Numbered from the stretch's first letter, positions 1 through 9,900 are shown. The stretch is DNA of 21,472 nt from Salisapilia sapeloensis (GCA_023334545.1 JAADVB010000281.1:1-21472), one strand, 5' to 3'. Numbers and translations are program-made. Notes: generated by a model not told the origin, from the letters alone.

Positions 1-561
1 AACCCGAATGACTTTCGGCAATACACCACGATACGCTAGACACTAGTCCCGCCAAGACATAACAGAGGAACGGACGACATACGTGGATATGAATGTAAAA
101 GCTGAAAATGACGCACGAGTAGGATGAACTGCAAAAGACTTATGCATTGATTTTTATTACGGGTTTTGCTTACTTGTGCACGTTATGCCTAACGTCCCTT
201 GCTTAATAGGCGATTAACTGCTCAACGAACACTGCCCGAATGCATCTACTTCTCGGAAAGTTTCACCTAGCAAATTTGCCCATTGCCTTGTCACCTTCCA
301 CAATCATCTATCCGAAGATGTCTAGTTCCCCAGATTATTAATAACTACCTGCAAGACAACTTCTCTACACCCGCCGTTCACTCACCAACTCTAAAGTCAT
401 GTTAGGTATACAATCCGCGTGATATTGGCACAAAGGGCAAAGTGTTGCACTCGTCTAGATTACCACGTCCTCGGATCTAGTCCCACTTTTCGTCGCCTCG
501 TCTTGTCTTAAAAAACAGTTTCTCACGCCAATACTCACAAGAACACGAGAACGCGAGAACA
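1..561. other. Intergenic region, no gene recognised
   Basis: Neither strand has an open frame with recognisable protein similarity. The sequence is AT-rich with many stops in all frames. A promoter for the small coiled-coil gene starting at 562 should lie at its right end, but I cannot point to a specific element. An exon of a gene lying mostly left of the window cannot be excluded. Confidence 0.5.
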
Positions 562-846
562 ATGAACTGCTTGAGTACGCGTGCGTCGATGCAGACGGAG
601 ATAGAGCTAGAGGAGGCATCTAGGAAAGCTGAGACTGCTTTCAATCGGATCCAGCTAAAGGAGTCCAAGGGAGAACGCGTCCAGCGTGCTATTTCAGAGG
701 TCCAAGCACGAAAAACGAGGGAAATCGCAAGTCACATCCAGTGGTTGCAGCATCGACGAGCACAGTTATTGGCAGAGTTGCAATCCGTGGATGATAAGCT
801 TTCCGAGAAGAAATTGCAGCTTGAAGAAAGGGCCGCAAGTGCTTGA
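562..846 (+). CDS. Small coiled-coil protein, unknown function
   Basis: Intronless 94-residue frame. From about residue 10 to the end the composition is that of a continuous charged alpha helix, rich in Glu, Lys, Arg, Gln, Ala and Leu, with no Pro or Gly apart from one Gly near residue 37, so a coiled coil is expected. No signal peptide, membrane segment or catalytic motif is visible. I do not recognise the family. A second in-frame Met at residue 10 (589) is an alternative start and begins directly at the helix. It lies 189 bases upstream of CCDC40 on the same strand, so an axonemal or cytoskeletal role is possible, but that rests on proximity only. Its composition and lack of stops make it more likely real than a chance frame. 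Confidence 0.55.
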   Translation: MNCLSTRASMQTEIELEEASRKAETAFNRIQLKESKGERVQRAISEVQARKTREIASHIQWLQHRRAQLLAELQSVDDKLSEKKLQLEERAASA

Positions 847-1035
847 GGGCAGATGCGATTCATGATTTATGTATAGCGTAGTGCAGAATTGAAACTTACT
901 GAGTCCTTCATGGACTCCGTTGCATGCTTCCTAGTGCCCCCTATCGAATATAAAGATAGTTTTGGTGTTCATGCAAGAGTTATTTTTAACACACACGACG
1001 TTTTCTCTCAAGTAGCTCGTAAATAGTACAGAACG

Positions 1036-3795
1036 ATGGTGGTGCACGGTGAGGAACCAATGTCGTCACCTGAAGCACCGGCAGCTCGGTCGAAAGATGC
1101 TTCTGGTGGCATAAAAGTTCCGGAAGGCGAGGTACATATCGAAACGGACAACGGTGGAGTAGACAGCGAGGAGGGAGAGTCTGAAGATGATGAAGACGAG
1201 GGAGATCCGGATCAAACGATCATGAACATGGGTCGGCATGACCGCATGCAGCGTATTCAAAAGGTCTTGTACGACCAACTCGTCGGTAATGATGAACGTC
1301 TGACGATGGAGCTTCGTGAACGAGAGGAAGAGGTGCGACGGATGAAGCAGAGACGGGAGGATGTGGGCGTCCAGCTCTATGGTGTGCAGCAGCAGTTAGC
1401 ACAGCTTCAAGTAGCTCTGGAAGGCTCTCATCGGAAGCTCACGACGTATCATAACGATCGCTTTGCTGCAGAAGACCTGCTCGATGAGCATAAAGAGCAA
1501 GTGGCGGAACGGAAGGCGTTGGTGGGAAAGCATCGAGCGACGCTGTACAAGACACAGACGGAACTGGACACTCTGAACGCAACGCTGCGGCAGGTTGAAA
1601 AGTATAGTGAAGAGATGAAGTATGAGATAGCTCGGACGCAACGGGAGGCACAGAAAGCCGAAGAGATGATGACGAATATGGAGAAGAGCAAAGTGAAACA
1701 GGATCTGTACATCGATAGTTTGAATGAACAATTGAAGCGACTGGAAGACCAGATTGGAGTGAGTACTGCTCATTTAAAATCACAGCAATTAGAGACTGCG
1801 GCTGCGGAGGAAACGTTGAGAGAGGCTTCTGCTCAGATGGAAGTCGTGGCTTTCGAGAAGAAACAGCTTTTGCAGCAGTGGAAGAGTGCACTCGTTGGAT
1901 TGCAACAACGGGACCAGGCTCTCCAAGCAACGCAGCAGAGTATTTCAAAGGTGAATGAAGAAGATTTGGCGTTGTCCGTGGAAGTGAAGGGGTATAAGGC
2001 ATCGATTGAAAAGGCTCAGCGAGAGCATGAAACCCTCTTGGGCACGGTTGAACGGTTTAATGCTGAGATCCGCTTCGTTGAGGAACAGATTGGATCTTTA
2101 AAGAAGGAGCAAGAGAGATTGGCGAGTCGATATGAGATGCTGACCAAGTCACTGCGACAGACAGAAGCAGAAGAAAGTAAGGTGAAGGAGGAAGGAAAGA
2201 AGCTGGATGGAGAAAACCAGCAAGTCCAGCAGCAGTTAGAAACAACGCAACGTGATCGGCATGTACTTGAAGACCAGGTTGCTAGCCTGAAGAATGAGCA
2301 AACGACAGCGAACAAGGCTGTACATAATCTAACGAAAGAGACTTTGAAGCTGCAGGGTGTAGTCCATGAGAAAGAGAATGCACTCGCAGAACTACGAAAT
2401 GAAATTGCTCGTGTAAACGTAGACATTCTGAATGTCCAATCACACATTGGTCAGCTGGAGGAGGTACAAGGACGTACGGTTGGCGACTTGCAGAATGAAG
2501 ACCGCCGTGTCGAAAAGGTTCAGTTGGAACTTCGTCAGCGCAATGATGAGATTGAAAAGAAGATGCTGCGGCTAGATCGATTAAATAAAAAGTATGAACA
2601 GCTCATGTCGAAAGTAGAAGACGAGAATACTGGGCCGTTGGAAGCAACAATTAAGAATCAAACGAGAGAGACGGCGGAGGTGCGTCGTCGGAATGCAGAG
2701 CTGCAGAAAGAATGGCTACAGATACAAACGGTGCTTGTGAATCTGTCCATTGAATCTCAGGAAATGGGGGAAAAGAATGGAGAGTTGAAAAGTAAGACTA
2801 GTGTACTCGAGCAGAAGCAATTACGATTGATGAACGATCTTGCCAAGATGACACAGGATGTCAAACAACTTCGAACGGTCATCCAGGCCATGCACACTGA
2901 TACGATCAAGCTAAATGAGTTGATTGCGAAGAATACGACGCGACAAGAAGAGCTCGTGAATATGAACCACGGCATGGAGCTTGAGTTTAAGCAGCAGCTA
3001 AAAGAGTTGGAAGCAGAGGCTATGAATGCAGAGAGACGAGCAACAGAGTTGAAAAACGAGAAACAGGAGCTTCTGGATCAGATTGTCGAAGTGGAACGGC
3101 AAATAATGCTATGGGAGAAGAAGATTTTGCTAGAGAAAGAAACGCAAGCAGCTTTGGATCCAGAAGTTGGTCAAGCAGAAGCTCGAAGTATGGAGAAGGA
3201 GATTCATCGCATGCGATTGAGACTTGAGGCTCTGCAGCGTAGCCAGGAGCAAATGCTCATTGATATGGAGCAAGCTGTGCACAAACGAGATTTGCTTGCG
3301 TTACGCGGGCGAAGCAAGAAGGACGCTGATGTAACGTATGCTGCTGTCACGGCCAAGGCATCGACATTGCAGAATAATCTGCAGAAGATGGAGAGGGATA
3401 CGATGAAGCTTGACAAGACGATCAAGAAAAAGATGATTAGTTGTGAAGACTTGACTTTCCAGTTGGAGAAAGCATCAGCCGAGCTGCACGTTGATGAAGA
3501 GCGGGTTGCCACTCTCCAGAAATCTATCAATGACTCGTTGTACGCCAAGCAGCGATTGATTGATGCAGAGTCACGAAAACTGCGATTGTTGCAACGTCTA
3601 GAGGCAGTGCGCAAGGCCGCTGCAACTAAAGGTGTGGACGAAGACAAGGCGAAAAACAACTATGATCGAGCTCGTTCGTCAGTGCTGGTCATTCAGTCTA
3701 TCATTGACAAACTTAAAAGTCAATATCCGCATCTCTCGGAAGTGCTTTCACGTGTTGCAATGCTAGCGGAGGATCCACCGGTGGAAGCTAGTTAG
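1036..3795 (+). CDS. CCDC40: CCDC40 / FAP172-like axonemal 96-nm ruler protein
   Basis: Intronless, 919 residues, almost entirely coiled coil after an acidic N-terminal 60 residues. CCDC40 works with CCDC39 as the molecular ruler that sets the 96-nm repeat and docks inner dynein arms and the N-DRC on flagellar doublets. Recognition rests on blocks matching animal CCDC40 in order: an early VGVQLYGVQQQLAQLQ-like block, KQDLYIDSL, a QQWKSALVGLQQRD block (animal form QQWxSSLVGMxxRD), then RQIMLWEKKILLEKE followed by EVGQAEARSMEKEIHRM, and a C-terminal end with a Yp-[HQ]-[LF]-x-E-[AV]-L pattern. These fit CCDC40 rather than its partner CCDC39. Human CCDC40 is longer (about 1140) mainly because of a long acidic N-terminus. 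The first ATG is used; another in-frame Met is nine codons in. It converges on the RFC-like/CCCH gene, with only 46 bases between stop codons. Confidence 0.93.
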   Translation: MVVHGEEPMSSPEAPAARSKDASGGIKVPEGEVHIETDNGGVDSEEGESEDDEDEGDPDQTIMNMGRHDRMQRIQKVLYDQLVGNDERLTMELREREEEVRRMKQRREDVGVQLYGVQQQLAQLQVALEGSHRKLTTYHNDRFAAEDLLDEHKEQVAERKALVGKHRATLYKTQTELDTLNATLRQVEKYSEEMKYEIARTQREAQKAEEMMTNMEKSKVKQDLYIDSLNEQLKRLEDQIGVSTAHLKSQQLETAAAEETLREASAQMEVVAFEKKQLLQQWKSALVGLQQRDQALQATQQSISKVNEEDLALSVEVKGYKASIEKAQREHETLLGTVERFNAEIRFVEEQIGSLKKEQERLASRYEMLTKSLRQTEAEESKVKEEGKKLDGENQQVQQQLETTQRDRHVLEDQVASLKNEQTTANKAVHNLTKETLKLQGVVHEKENALAELRNEIARVNVDILNVQSHIGQLEEVQGRTVGDLQNEDRRVEKVQLELRQRNDEIEKKMLRLDRLNKKYEQLMSKVEDENTGPLEATIKNQTRETAEVRRRNAELQKEWLQIQTVLVNLSIESQEMGEKNGELKSKTSVLEQKQLRLMNDLAKMTQDVKQLRTVIQAMHTDTIKLNELIAKNTTRQEELVNMNHGMELEFKQQLKELEAEAMNAERRATELKNEKQELLDQIVEVERQIMLWEKKILLEKETQAALDPEVGQAEARSMEKEIHRMRLRLEALQRSQEQMLIDMEQAVHKRDLLALRGRSKKDADVTYAAVTAKASTLQNNLQKMERDTMKLDKTIKKKMISCEDLTFQLEKASAELHVDEERVATLQKSINDSLYAKQRLIDAESRKLRLLQRLEAVRKAAATKGVDEDKAKNNYDRARSSVLVIQSIIDKLKSQYPHLSEVLSRVAMLAEDPPVEAS

Positions 3796-3841
3796 AATGC
3801 GTAGTACTTAGGGAATTAATATATTCTTTACTCTGTACTAT

Positions 3842-5643
3842 TCATGCTGTATGTGTAACTTGGTTTCGCTTCCCTTTGCTGTATCCTCGAGTAGCTTTAT
3901 CCTTATATTCTGCTTGCTTTTCTTCCGCTTCATGCAAATGCTTCTGAGCGCTATGGATGTCCGCATGAAGCTTTCGAATCCGAGAATCCATTTCCTCAAG
4001 ACGCTCCAAATAGATACGCTTCGCTTCACCCCATATGCGTACTTTGGATTGCTCGCGAACGAAAAAGTACTTGGTTTTATCTGCTTCTGCTAGTTCCTCT
4101 CGAGCTTGTAAAATCTCATGCTGGAGCGTTCGGATCCGACTTGTCCAAAACCCAAGTTTCTGCTTGGACTCGTTGATGTTTTGACAGTGCATGCATGGCC
4201 TTGGTAATGTATGCACTTGACAGCGGTCAACTAATCCTGTCGTATCAATATCGTGTAGATCCAATGGGTGGTTCCATCTACATCGCCCAAGCCGCTCCAT
4301 GCTCTTGCACATGCCCGCTCGCTGGAAGGATGTGCACACGGGCAGCGTATTTTCATTATTGGCGTATTTGGATCGAACATCCACGACTCGTTTATAGAGG
4401 TCTTGGAGAGAGATGTGACTACATGGTGGCTTCAGCGTACACTTTCGACAGCGACGCAATGGTTTGTTCATTTCTAAAATCGATAGAGAAAAAGGAATTG
4501 GATCTGTTTCCTGTATCGGCTTGTCAGATGGGAGAAGTGCCTTTGACACATTTGGTATGCTAATAAACGATTGTGTCTTAAAGACTTTCAATAGAAGCTT
4601 CATCGCAGCTCGCAGATTACCCTTGCATTCTTGGACGATGGCTTCTAGTCCATCTTGTGTGTACCCGATCTATTTGTCCACAGTAAAAATTATGACGAAG
4701 AGAAAGCTAGATTGGACGTACCAGTTCCTGTGTGCAAATGGACAGTAGCTTGCGACGCACGTGGTCGGTCTTTAGTGGTTGGAGATGGACTGATACTGCA
4801 ATTGATTTCATTTGGTCGATGATTTTTGTTGCGTCCGGGTTATCGATGCAGATGAAGAACACTTCATGCCGGTTGGCGTTTAATATGATCGGAAGCACGC
4901 CACGTTGTTGAACACTCACCGGTATGCTAGCGTATATTTCTATCAACATTGCCGATTTGTTCTCTCTATGACGAGCAATACCTTCCAAAGTTTTCTATAA
5001 CGATATAACTTTTCTTCTTGACTGCAATGGCGACTTCGGACGAGTCTTTCAAGATGTTCAAAAGCCGCTTTTCACTATAAGTGTGAGCCTCTTTAGATGC
5101 TAAGGTATGCAATGACTACAAAGGTATAAGTACGATAGTTCGATTGCATCGATCTTCTCGAAAGGAATAACAGAATCCTCAGTGTCTAGAGCAAGGATTT
5201 GCTGCAATAACTGCAGTACAGACGTTTTGCCCGTGAATACATCACCCTATCATTTACGTTTACACGATAGGGATAACTTGAATAATTGTAGTAAATATCA
5301 CGCGAAGTATGTTCATTCGTACTGTGATGATGTAGTTAACGGGTGTAGAGACACTTTCGCTAACGAGTGTCTGCAACATTGTAGTCGTCTTCGGGTTACC
5401 AAGAAGACTATCAATGGTTTGCGGTCTGCATCGATGCTTCCTACAAGCATCCACACAATTACTTAAAGGTATGCAATGAGTGAAGCGTGAGTTGAACCAT
5501 GCTTCTAGCGTATCTTCGCTACATGGTAACCGAGGTTTGGATGGAACCACGAAAGATCTGTACTCTGCATCAATGGAGGACCAAAATCCATATCGGACTT
5601 GCCACGGCGTATTGGTGGTTGGTACTGCGCCTTGTAGGTGCAT
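3842..5643 (-). CDS. RFC-like AAA+ module fused to CCCH zinc finger and coiled coil
   Basis: Model: join of 5643-5323, 5246-5134, 5074-4982, 4926-4722 and 4669-3842, giving 519 residues with frame kept throughout. The four introns (76, 59, 55, 52 nt) are GT..TAG. The spliced N-terminal half reads like a small clamp-loader subunit: an RPQTIDSLLGN box, Walker A GDVFTGKT (108-115), a QQ-containing helix, and a lid segment YTQDGLEAIVQECKGNLRAAM resembling RFC2/4 (YTxDGLEAIxFTAQGDMRQAL). Key catalytic parts are degenerate: the DEAD box is ENFG (172-175) and the SRC motif is KSIA. The last exon runs without a stop into a Cys/His-rich region with C-x8-C-x8-C-x3-H at 356-378, flanked by CxxC...CxH (318-329) and CxxH...CxxC (394-406), then a coiled coil. 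Exon 1 is uncertain: an in-frame 123-nt intron (5563-5441) could be removed, and 5' exons may lie further upstream. Paralogue function unknown. Confidence 0.6.
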
Positions 5644-5648
5644 TTACG

Positions 5649-6540
5649 CTAAATCAGTTTTGCATGCGATTTGTCCGTCCGTTAGCAATTTATGTCTGGA
5701 TACCTTTTCCAACTAAATTACCATGATAGCAAAGCTAGTGATATTGGATTGTTTGCTGATTATAGTGGTATGGGCAGTAAGGTTAATCTTACGACAACTA
5801 GTTTACTACGCAATCTTGTGGCCTTGTCGTACATGATGTAGCTGAGTAAATGCTATCCTAAAAATCTTTGTGAGGGTATAGCTATAACTACATTGTAGCT
5901 TAACGGCATCGCACATGTACAACCTCTCTTCCATTTTAGCTTACCAAGACGGATTCGAAGCTTTCCACTGAACAGCTTACTCTCATTCTCTGCATTCATA
6001 ATCTCTTCTACTTTTCTCGCGAAACTTTCTACCTTTGTTACACTCGCACATGGACGAGCTTCCTCTACTTTTTTGTTGTCGTATTTTCTATAGTTCATCC
6101 TTCTGCAACTCTGCTCTCATAATCGCTACTCATTCCACTCATACAACCTAGTCTTCATCATGTACACGCGTGCGGAAATCAGGTGCATGGACATTCTCGT
6201 TTCTACTTTCGCTTTAGAGTTAAACTTTCTCTATTCGGCCCATCGAGTACCAGATACAAGACCAAGAAGTAGACAAACCTCATCTACAGTCAGACTCTAT
6301 TTTAACACACATCGTAGCTTTTTAAACTTTTCGTCCTCTACAAAGGCTCTTGGTTACAGAGAGTTTGTATCCTCCTCGTGCTATTGGAAGATGAGGAGCA
6401 CCAAGAAAATATTCTGGTGGTGGTACATGCCACAGTGCAGCTGATGTAATATATCTTGGTGAGGTGGAATCTGGATACGAGTGACGTCAGACAGTGATCT
6501 TCACCTGCATATCCACGAGATCAATCCAGACGACTACCAT
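5649..6540 (-). other. Unresolved minus-strand coding-like segments
   Basis: Several short stretches on the minus strand look coding but could not be joined into one frame. They are an open segment near 6480-6360 encoding RYITSAALWHVPPPEYFLG followed by APHLPIARGGYKL; a short one near 6285-6233 (DEVCLLLGLVSGTRWAE); a charged helical one near 6075-5945 ending at a GTAAG donor at about 5943; and one near 5800-5725. A plausible 55-nt intron (5703-5649, with an internal CTAAC) would join the last to an alternative reading frame of the next exon, containing SDMDFGPPLMQSTDLSWFHP. These may be 5' exons of the RFC-like gene, a separate many-intron gene, or a decaying one. No family is recognised. Confidence 0.35.
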
Positions 6541-6871
6541 ACGCTTATTTCTTAGCACAATAGAAATAGAGCAGAAGGTGATAAACACAAACCCTCCTCA
6601 GACATAACATCGTTTCGAATTCTATAGCCTTTCAGACTACGTTCAATTTGTTAAACAAAATCGATTTTTAATCCATCCGGATCCGCGTGCCACCAAGATA
6701 AGCTTTACATAGCACATAAACACTGGTCTAGAGAATCGAGTGGTGACGATGCACTCGTAGGCATGACGCAATCCGCTCCACTTCAAGTTGTGTCCTCGTC
6801 GATTCCGAGACATTCCAGTATACTACTGTCTTCCAATCAACTCATTTAACAAGTTATCAAGAGAGAAAGGG
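6541..6871. other. Intergenic / promoter region of the carbonic anhydrase gene
   Basis: No coding stretch is convincing here. The frame of the carbonic anhydrase is open upstream of its ATG to about 6788 but contains no ATG and loses the composition of the gene, so I treat it as leader. An initiator-like element lies at its right end. Confidence 0.5.
6840..6855 (+). promoter_or_regulatory. Oomycete initiator-like element
   Basis: ACTCATTTAACAAGTT matches the oomycete initiator consensus GCTCATTYYNCAWTTT at 13 of 16 positions by eye. It lies 17 bases before the carbonic anhydrase ATG at 6872, the short leader distance usual in oomycetes, and supports that ATG as the start. Confidence 0.5.
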
Positions 6872-7895
6872 ATGGCACTGGCGGCGACGTTGCTTCGATG
6901 CATGCCTCGCAAGGCGATGGCAACGCAGACCACTCGGTCGCTCAACTACCTGGCGAACCCGAGTTCGCTCGAACGGTTGTTTGAGAATAACAAAAAGTGG
7001 CGAGAGGGCAAAAAGCTCTTGGACCCAGACTACTTTGACAAGACTTCACAAGGCCAGCATCCGCAGTACTTGTGGATCGGATGCTCTGACTCGCGTGTCC
7101 CGGCCGAAGAGATCACGGGTCTCACGCCTGGTGAAGTCTTTGTGCACCGAAATGTAGCGAATCTGGTCCCGGCGAATGACATCAGCAGTCTCTCGGTCGT
7201 CCAGTACGCTGTCGAGCACCTTAAAGTCAAGGACATTATCATCTGTGGGCACTATGGCTGCGGTGGTGTGAAAGCTGCCGTCGAGAACAAACACCTTGGT
7301 CTTTTAGACAATTGGCTTCGCAATATCCGAGATGGTATGATGACAAAGTAGAGGATAGACTCGAAGTACCTGTCTAACGTTTATGTATCTAGTGGTGCGC
7401 ATTCACTTTGACGAGTTGGAACAGATTGAGACGGATGAAGAGCGTCTTAACCGTATCGTCGAGCTCAATACGATCGAGCAGTGCATCAACGTATTTAAGA
7501 TCGGTTTCGTCCAGAGACATCAAGTGCGATATGGTTTTCCACGTATCCACGGTCTCGTCTACGGCCTGAATGACGGCGAGCTCCAGGAATTGGATATCGA
7601 CTTTGACTCGTACATCAGTCGTTACCGGTCCATCTACCGCCTGCACTCGTTCCCGGACGAAGTCCCTCAGCGTCGATCGCAGCTCCAAGCCAACGCCATC
7701 CGTACGCTCGTGACAGATTTGGATGAGGAAGACGGCAAAGTGCGTGTGAAGCTTCTAAAGCGTGCGATGACGAAAGAGCCGTTGCTCTTTAGTGACACAG
7801 AGATTGACCGTGCCATTTCTGCTGTCCAGGAAGATGATTCAGAGAAGAGCATGGTCAACGTTGAGGACCTCATCTCGTACTTCATGCAGCACTAG
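6872..7895 (+). CDS. Beta-class carbonic anhydrase, mitochondrial-type, with EF-hand-like C-terminus
   Basis: Join of 6872-7334 and 7393-7895, 321 residues; the 58-nt intron is GT..TAG and splits a Val codon so that [17 protein letters not shown] is restored, as in other beta carbonic anhydrases. It interconverts CO2 and bicarbonate. Zinc ligands and the Asp-Arg dyad are visible as C71-x-D73-x-R75 (CSDSRV) and H127-x-x-C130 (HYGCGG). The first 26 residues have several Arg/Lys and no acidic residue, so mitochondrial import is likely. The enzyme core ends near residue 238. Beyond it about 80 residues look like a pair of atypical EF-hands: helix, [11 protein letters not shown] loop, helix, then [12 protein letters not shown] with a second degenerate loop ([12 protein letters not shown]) and LISYFM. 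Loop residues are not canonical, so calcium binding is doubtful. The ATG at 6872 follows an initiator-like element. Confidence 0.92.
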
Positions 7896-7998
7896 TGATG
7901 TCTGTCTTGTAGCAGCAATGAATACACATGTGATTTGATTCTTTTTACTTGTTCTTACGTTCACGAACGGAGTTTAAAGTACTTGTACAAAGATATTA

Positions 7999-9821
7999 AT
8001 GGAGGCGAAGAAACGAGTGGCTGTGGAGAACGTGGAGGGAGGTATGTCTATCATGCTCTTGTCCGTCGGAGGGAGCTGGTCTAAAGGCCTCTAGGTCGAC
8101 GGAAGAAAGCCAAGGTCGTGATCGACTGTACTGGAGAAGCGCCCGAGCCGCTCTTCCATCTCACGAAACTCAAAGATGCTCCAGCTTCTCATAACGGTTC
8201 ATAATGTCATTAGAATTATTCTCAAAGCATGCTTGAGCTATAGTGCTTGTAGAAGGTGCAGTGGGGCTGGCAGACTTGCTGGAAGGAGAGTTTTCGAGCT
8301 GCCTCTTGACGAATTACATGTACGACATGGACTGGCTGTTGGGTAAATGTCCTCGACTGCGCAGTGTTCCTGTCGTTCTAGTACATGGTGATCGCGATCC
8401 GAAAGCGTGTGTTGTTATTATTCAGCCTACGATGCATACTTGAGATCCTAAGACTTGCCTAGCCTAGTTGACTGCTGTCTTCCATTCAAGAATATTCAGG
8501 TCGTAACTCCTTCCCTTCCGATCCCTTATGGCACACATCACACCAAGATGATGGTACGACCTAGGTGTTATACCAAGCTATTCGAGTACATAGTTTCATG
8601 AAGGTCGTATTGCAGGTCATCAAGTACGAGACAAAAGTACGCGTTGCTATCTTCACGGCCAATTTTATCTCTTCAGATTGGGAGAAGAAGACACAAGGAG
8701 TGTGGTATCAAGACTTTGGATTGAAAAGTGGAGGTACAAAGTCAAAGGATGAAAAGACTTGGCCGGACTTTGAATCCGATCTCGTGAACTACTTGATGAC
8801 ACTTGGTCATCCAGCCAAGTCTTTCTGTCAAGACTTGTCGGCATTCGATTTCTCGACTGCTCAAGCTGTATTGATCCCTTCCGTACCAGGGTATCATAAA
8901 GGAAAAGGTATGCCTCGAGCTCGTGCTACTTTCATCATCATCCCTCTTATGCTTAAATTGAATAGACATGAAGAAATATGGCCACTATCGCGTCCGAGAG
9001 TAAGTCTAATACTTTCTCTTTCCTGTACTTAAAACCGAACAAAACTGTACGATAGAGTGCTGCAGAAGCTCAATGTACCCAAGACGGACCATCCTCTCAT
9101 TGCTCAATTCTCAAGCCTTGGTTCGATCGATGAAAAGTGGCTTTATGGTGAGTTCACGGATAGTTTGATCCCAACGGCGACAGCTCGTCCGAAAGGAAAC
9201 CCACTTCCAATCTCTGCGCTTCATCTTATCTGGCCTTCTGTCGATGATGTCGTACGCTTCTTTCTTTTCTGACTTTAAAGTGTTGATTCACTAGTCTCAC
9301 GGATGCTTTGATAGCGTAACTCGTTGGAAGGATGGCGGGCAGGTGGGTCATTACCTTGTACGCTCAAGAACATGAAGCCGTTTCTTCACAAGTATCTTCG
9401 AAAGTGGTCTCCTCCAGAATGCTTGCATCGACAGCGGGCGATGCCACACATTAAGACGTACGCGCGATATGACATGGACCCGGACAAGAGAGGCGCAGTG
9501 GACTGGGCAATTCTCACAAGTGCCAATATGAGCAAGGCGGCGTGGGGAGCGCTTCAAAAGAATGGATCACAACTTATGATTCGCTCGTATGAGCTAGGCG
9601 TGCTCTTCCTTCCGCAGCTCACTACCCAGAATGAGACGAGCTTGACAGTTGTCGGCAGTACCCGGGAGGGCAAGTTGGTAGGTGATGGGCAGCTTGTTAC
9701 ACGATTACCGCTGCCTTACTCCTTTCCCTTACACGGCTATGACCCGCGGTCTGATGAGCCGTGGGTATGGGATCTACCTCGTGATGACCCGGATATCTTT
9801 GGTATGCAATATAGTCCGTAG
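7999..9821 (+). CDS. TDP1: Tyrosyl-DNA phosphodiesterase 1 (TDP1)
   Basis: Eight exons: 7999-8041, 8095-8196, 8244-8408, 8468-8553, 8616-8907, 8966-8999, 9056-9251, 9315-9821; 474 residues, frame kept through seven introns of 47-63 nt. The enzyme removes stalled topoisomerase I peptides and other adducts from DNA 3' ends in the nucleus. Both HKN motifs of this phospholipase-D-family enzyme are present: H128/K130 (THHTKMM) with N148 (FTANFISSDW), and H351/K353 (MPHIKTY) with N377 (TSANMSKAAWGA). Other blocks match animal TDP1: VVLVHGD, KKTQGVW, AQFSSLGS, SLEGWRAGGSLP, SQLMIRSYELGVLFLP. A short basic N-terminus (KKR, RRKKAK) may be a nuclear signal. The long disordered N-terminal region of human TDP1 (608 residues) is largely absent. 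Exon 6 is only 34 nt but is needed to restore the frame and the conserved Tyr/His-rich segment. Confidence 0.93.
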
Positions 9822-9900
9822 AGCAAGTTAACGCCGAACAAGTTTCGCTTTCAAGACTACCATTGTGAATAGCCAAACGCATTTACATTAATATATGAAC

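Noticed and set aside
1396-2447. Long open frames on the strand opposite CCDC40
   Set aside because: They are Cys/Ser/Phe-rich mirror images of the coiled-coil codons, as expected opposite Glu/Lys/Gln-rich sequence, and have no similarity to known proteins.
3842-4472. A separate CCCH zinc-finger gene starting at the Met of MNKPLRRCRKC
   Set aside because: The frame is continuous with the AAA+ lid in the same exon with no stop between, so one fused protein is the simpler reading; a separate gene would leave the AAA+ part without a stop.
5100-5133. Shorter intron ending at the TTAG at 5100 in the RFC-like gene
   Set aside because: It leaves the frame wrong and runs into a stop; the TAG at 5075 keeps the frame.
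4722-5246. ORC5-like or RFC1-like identity for the AAA+ module
   Set aside because: The Walker A region alone suggested ORC5, but after splicing the QQ helix, the lid (YTQDGLEAI...GNLRAAM) and the NPxxI-type box fit small RFC subunits better.
7335-7392. Carbonic anhydrase truncated at 7351 and a second small gene starting at 7383
   Set aside because: A 58-nt GT..TAG intron joins the two halves and restores the conserved [11 protein letters not shown] segment.
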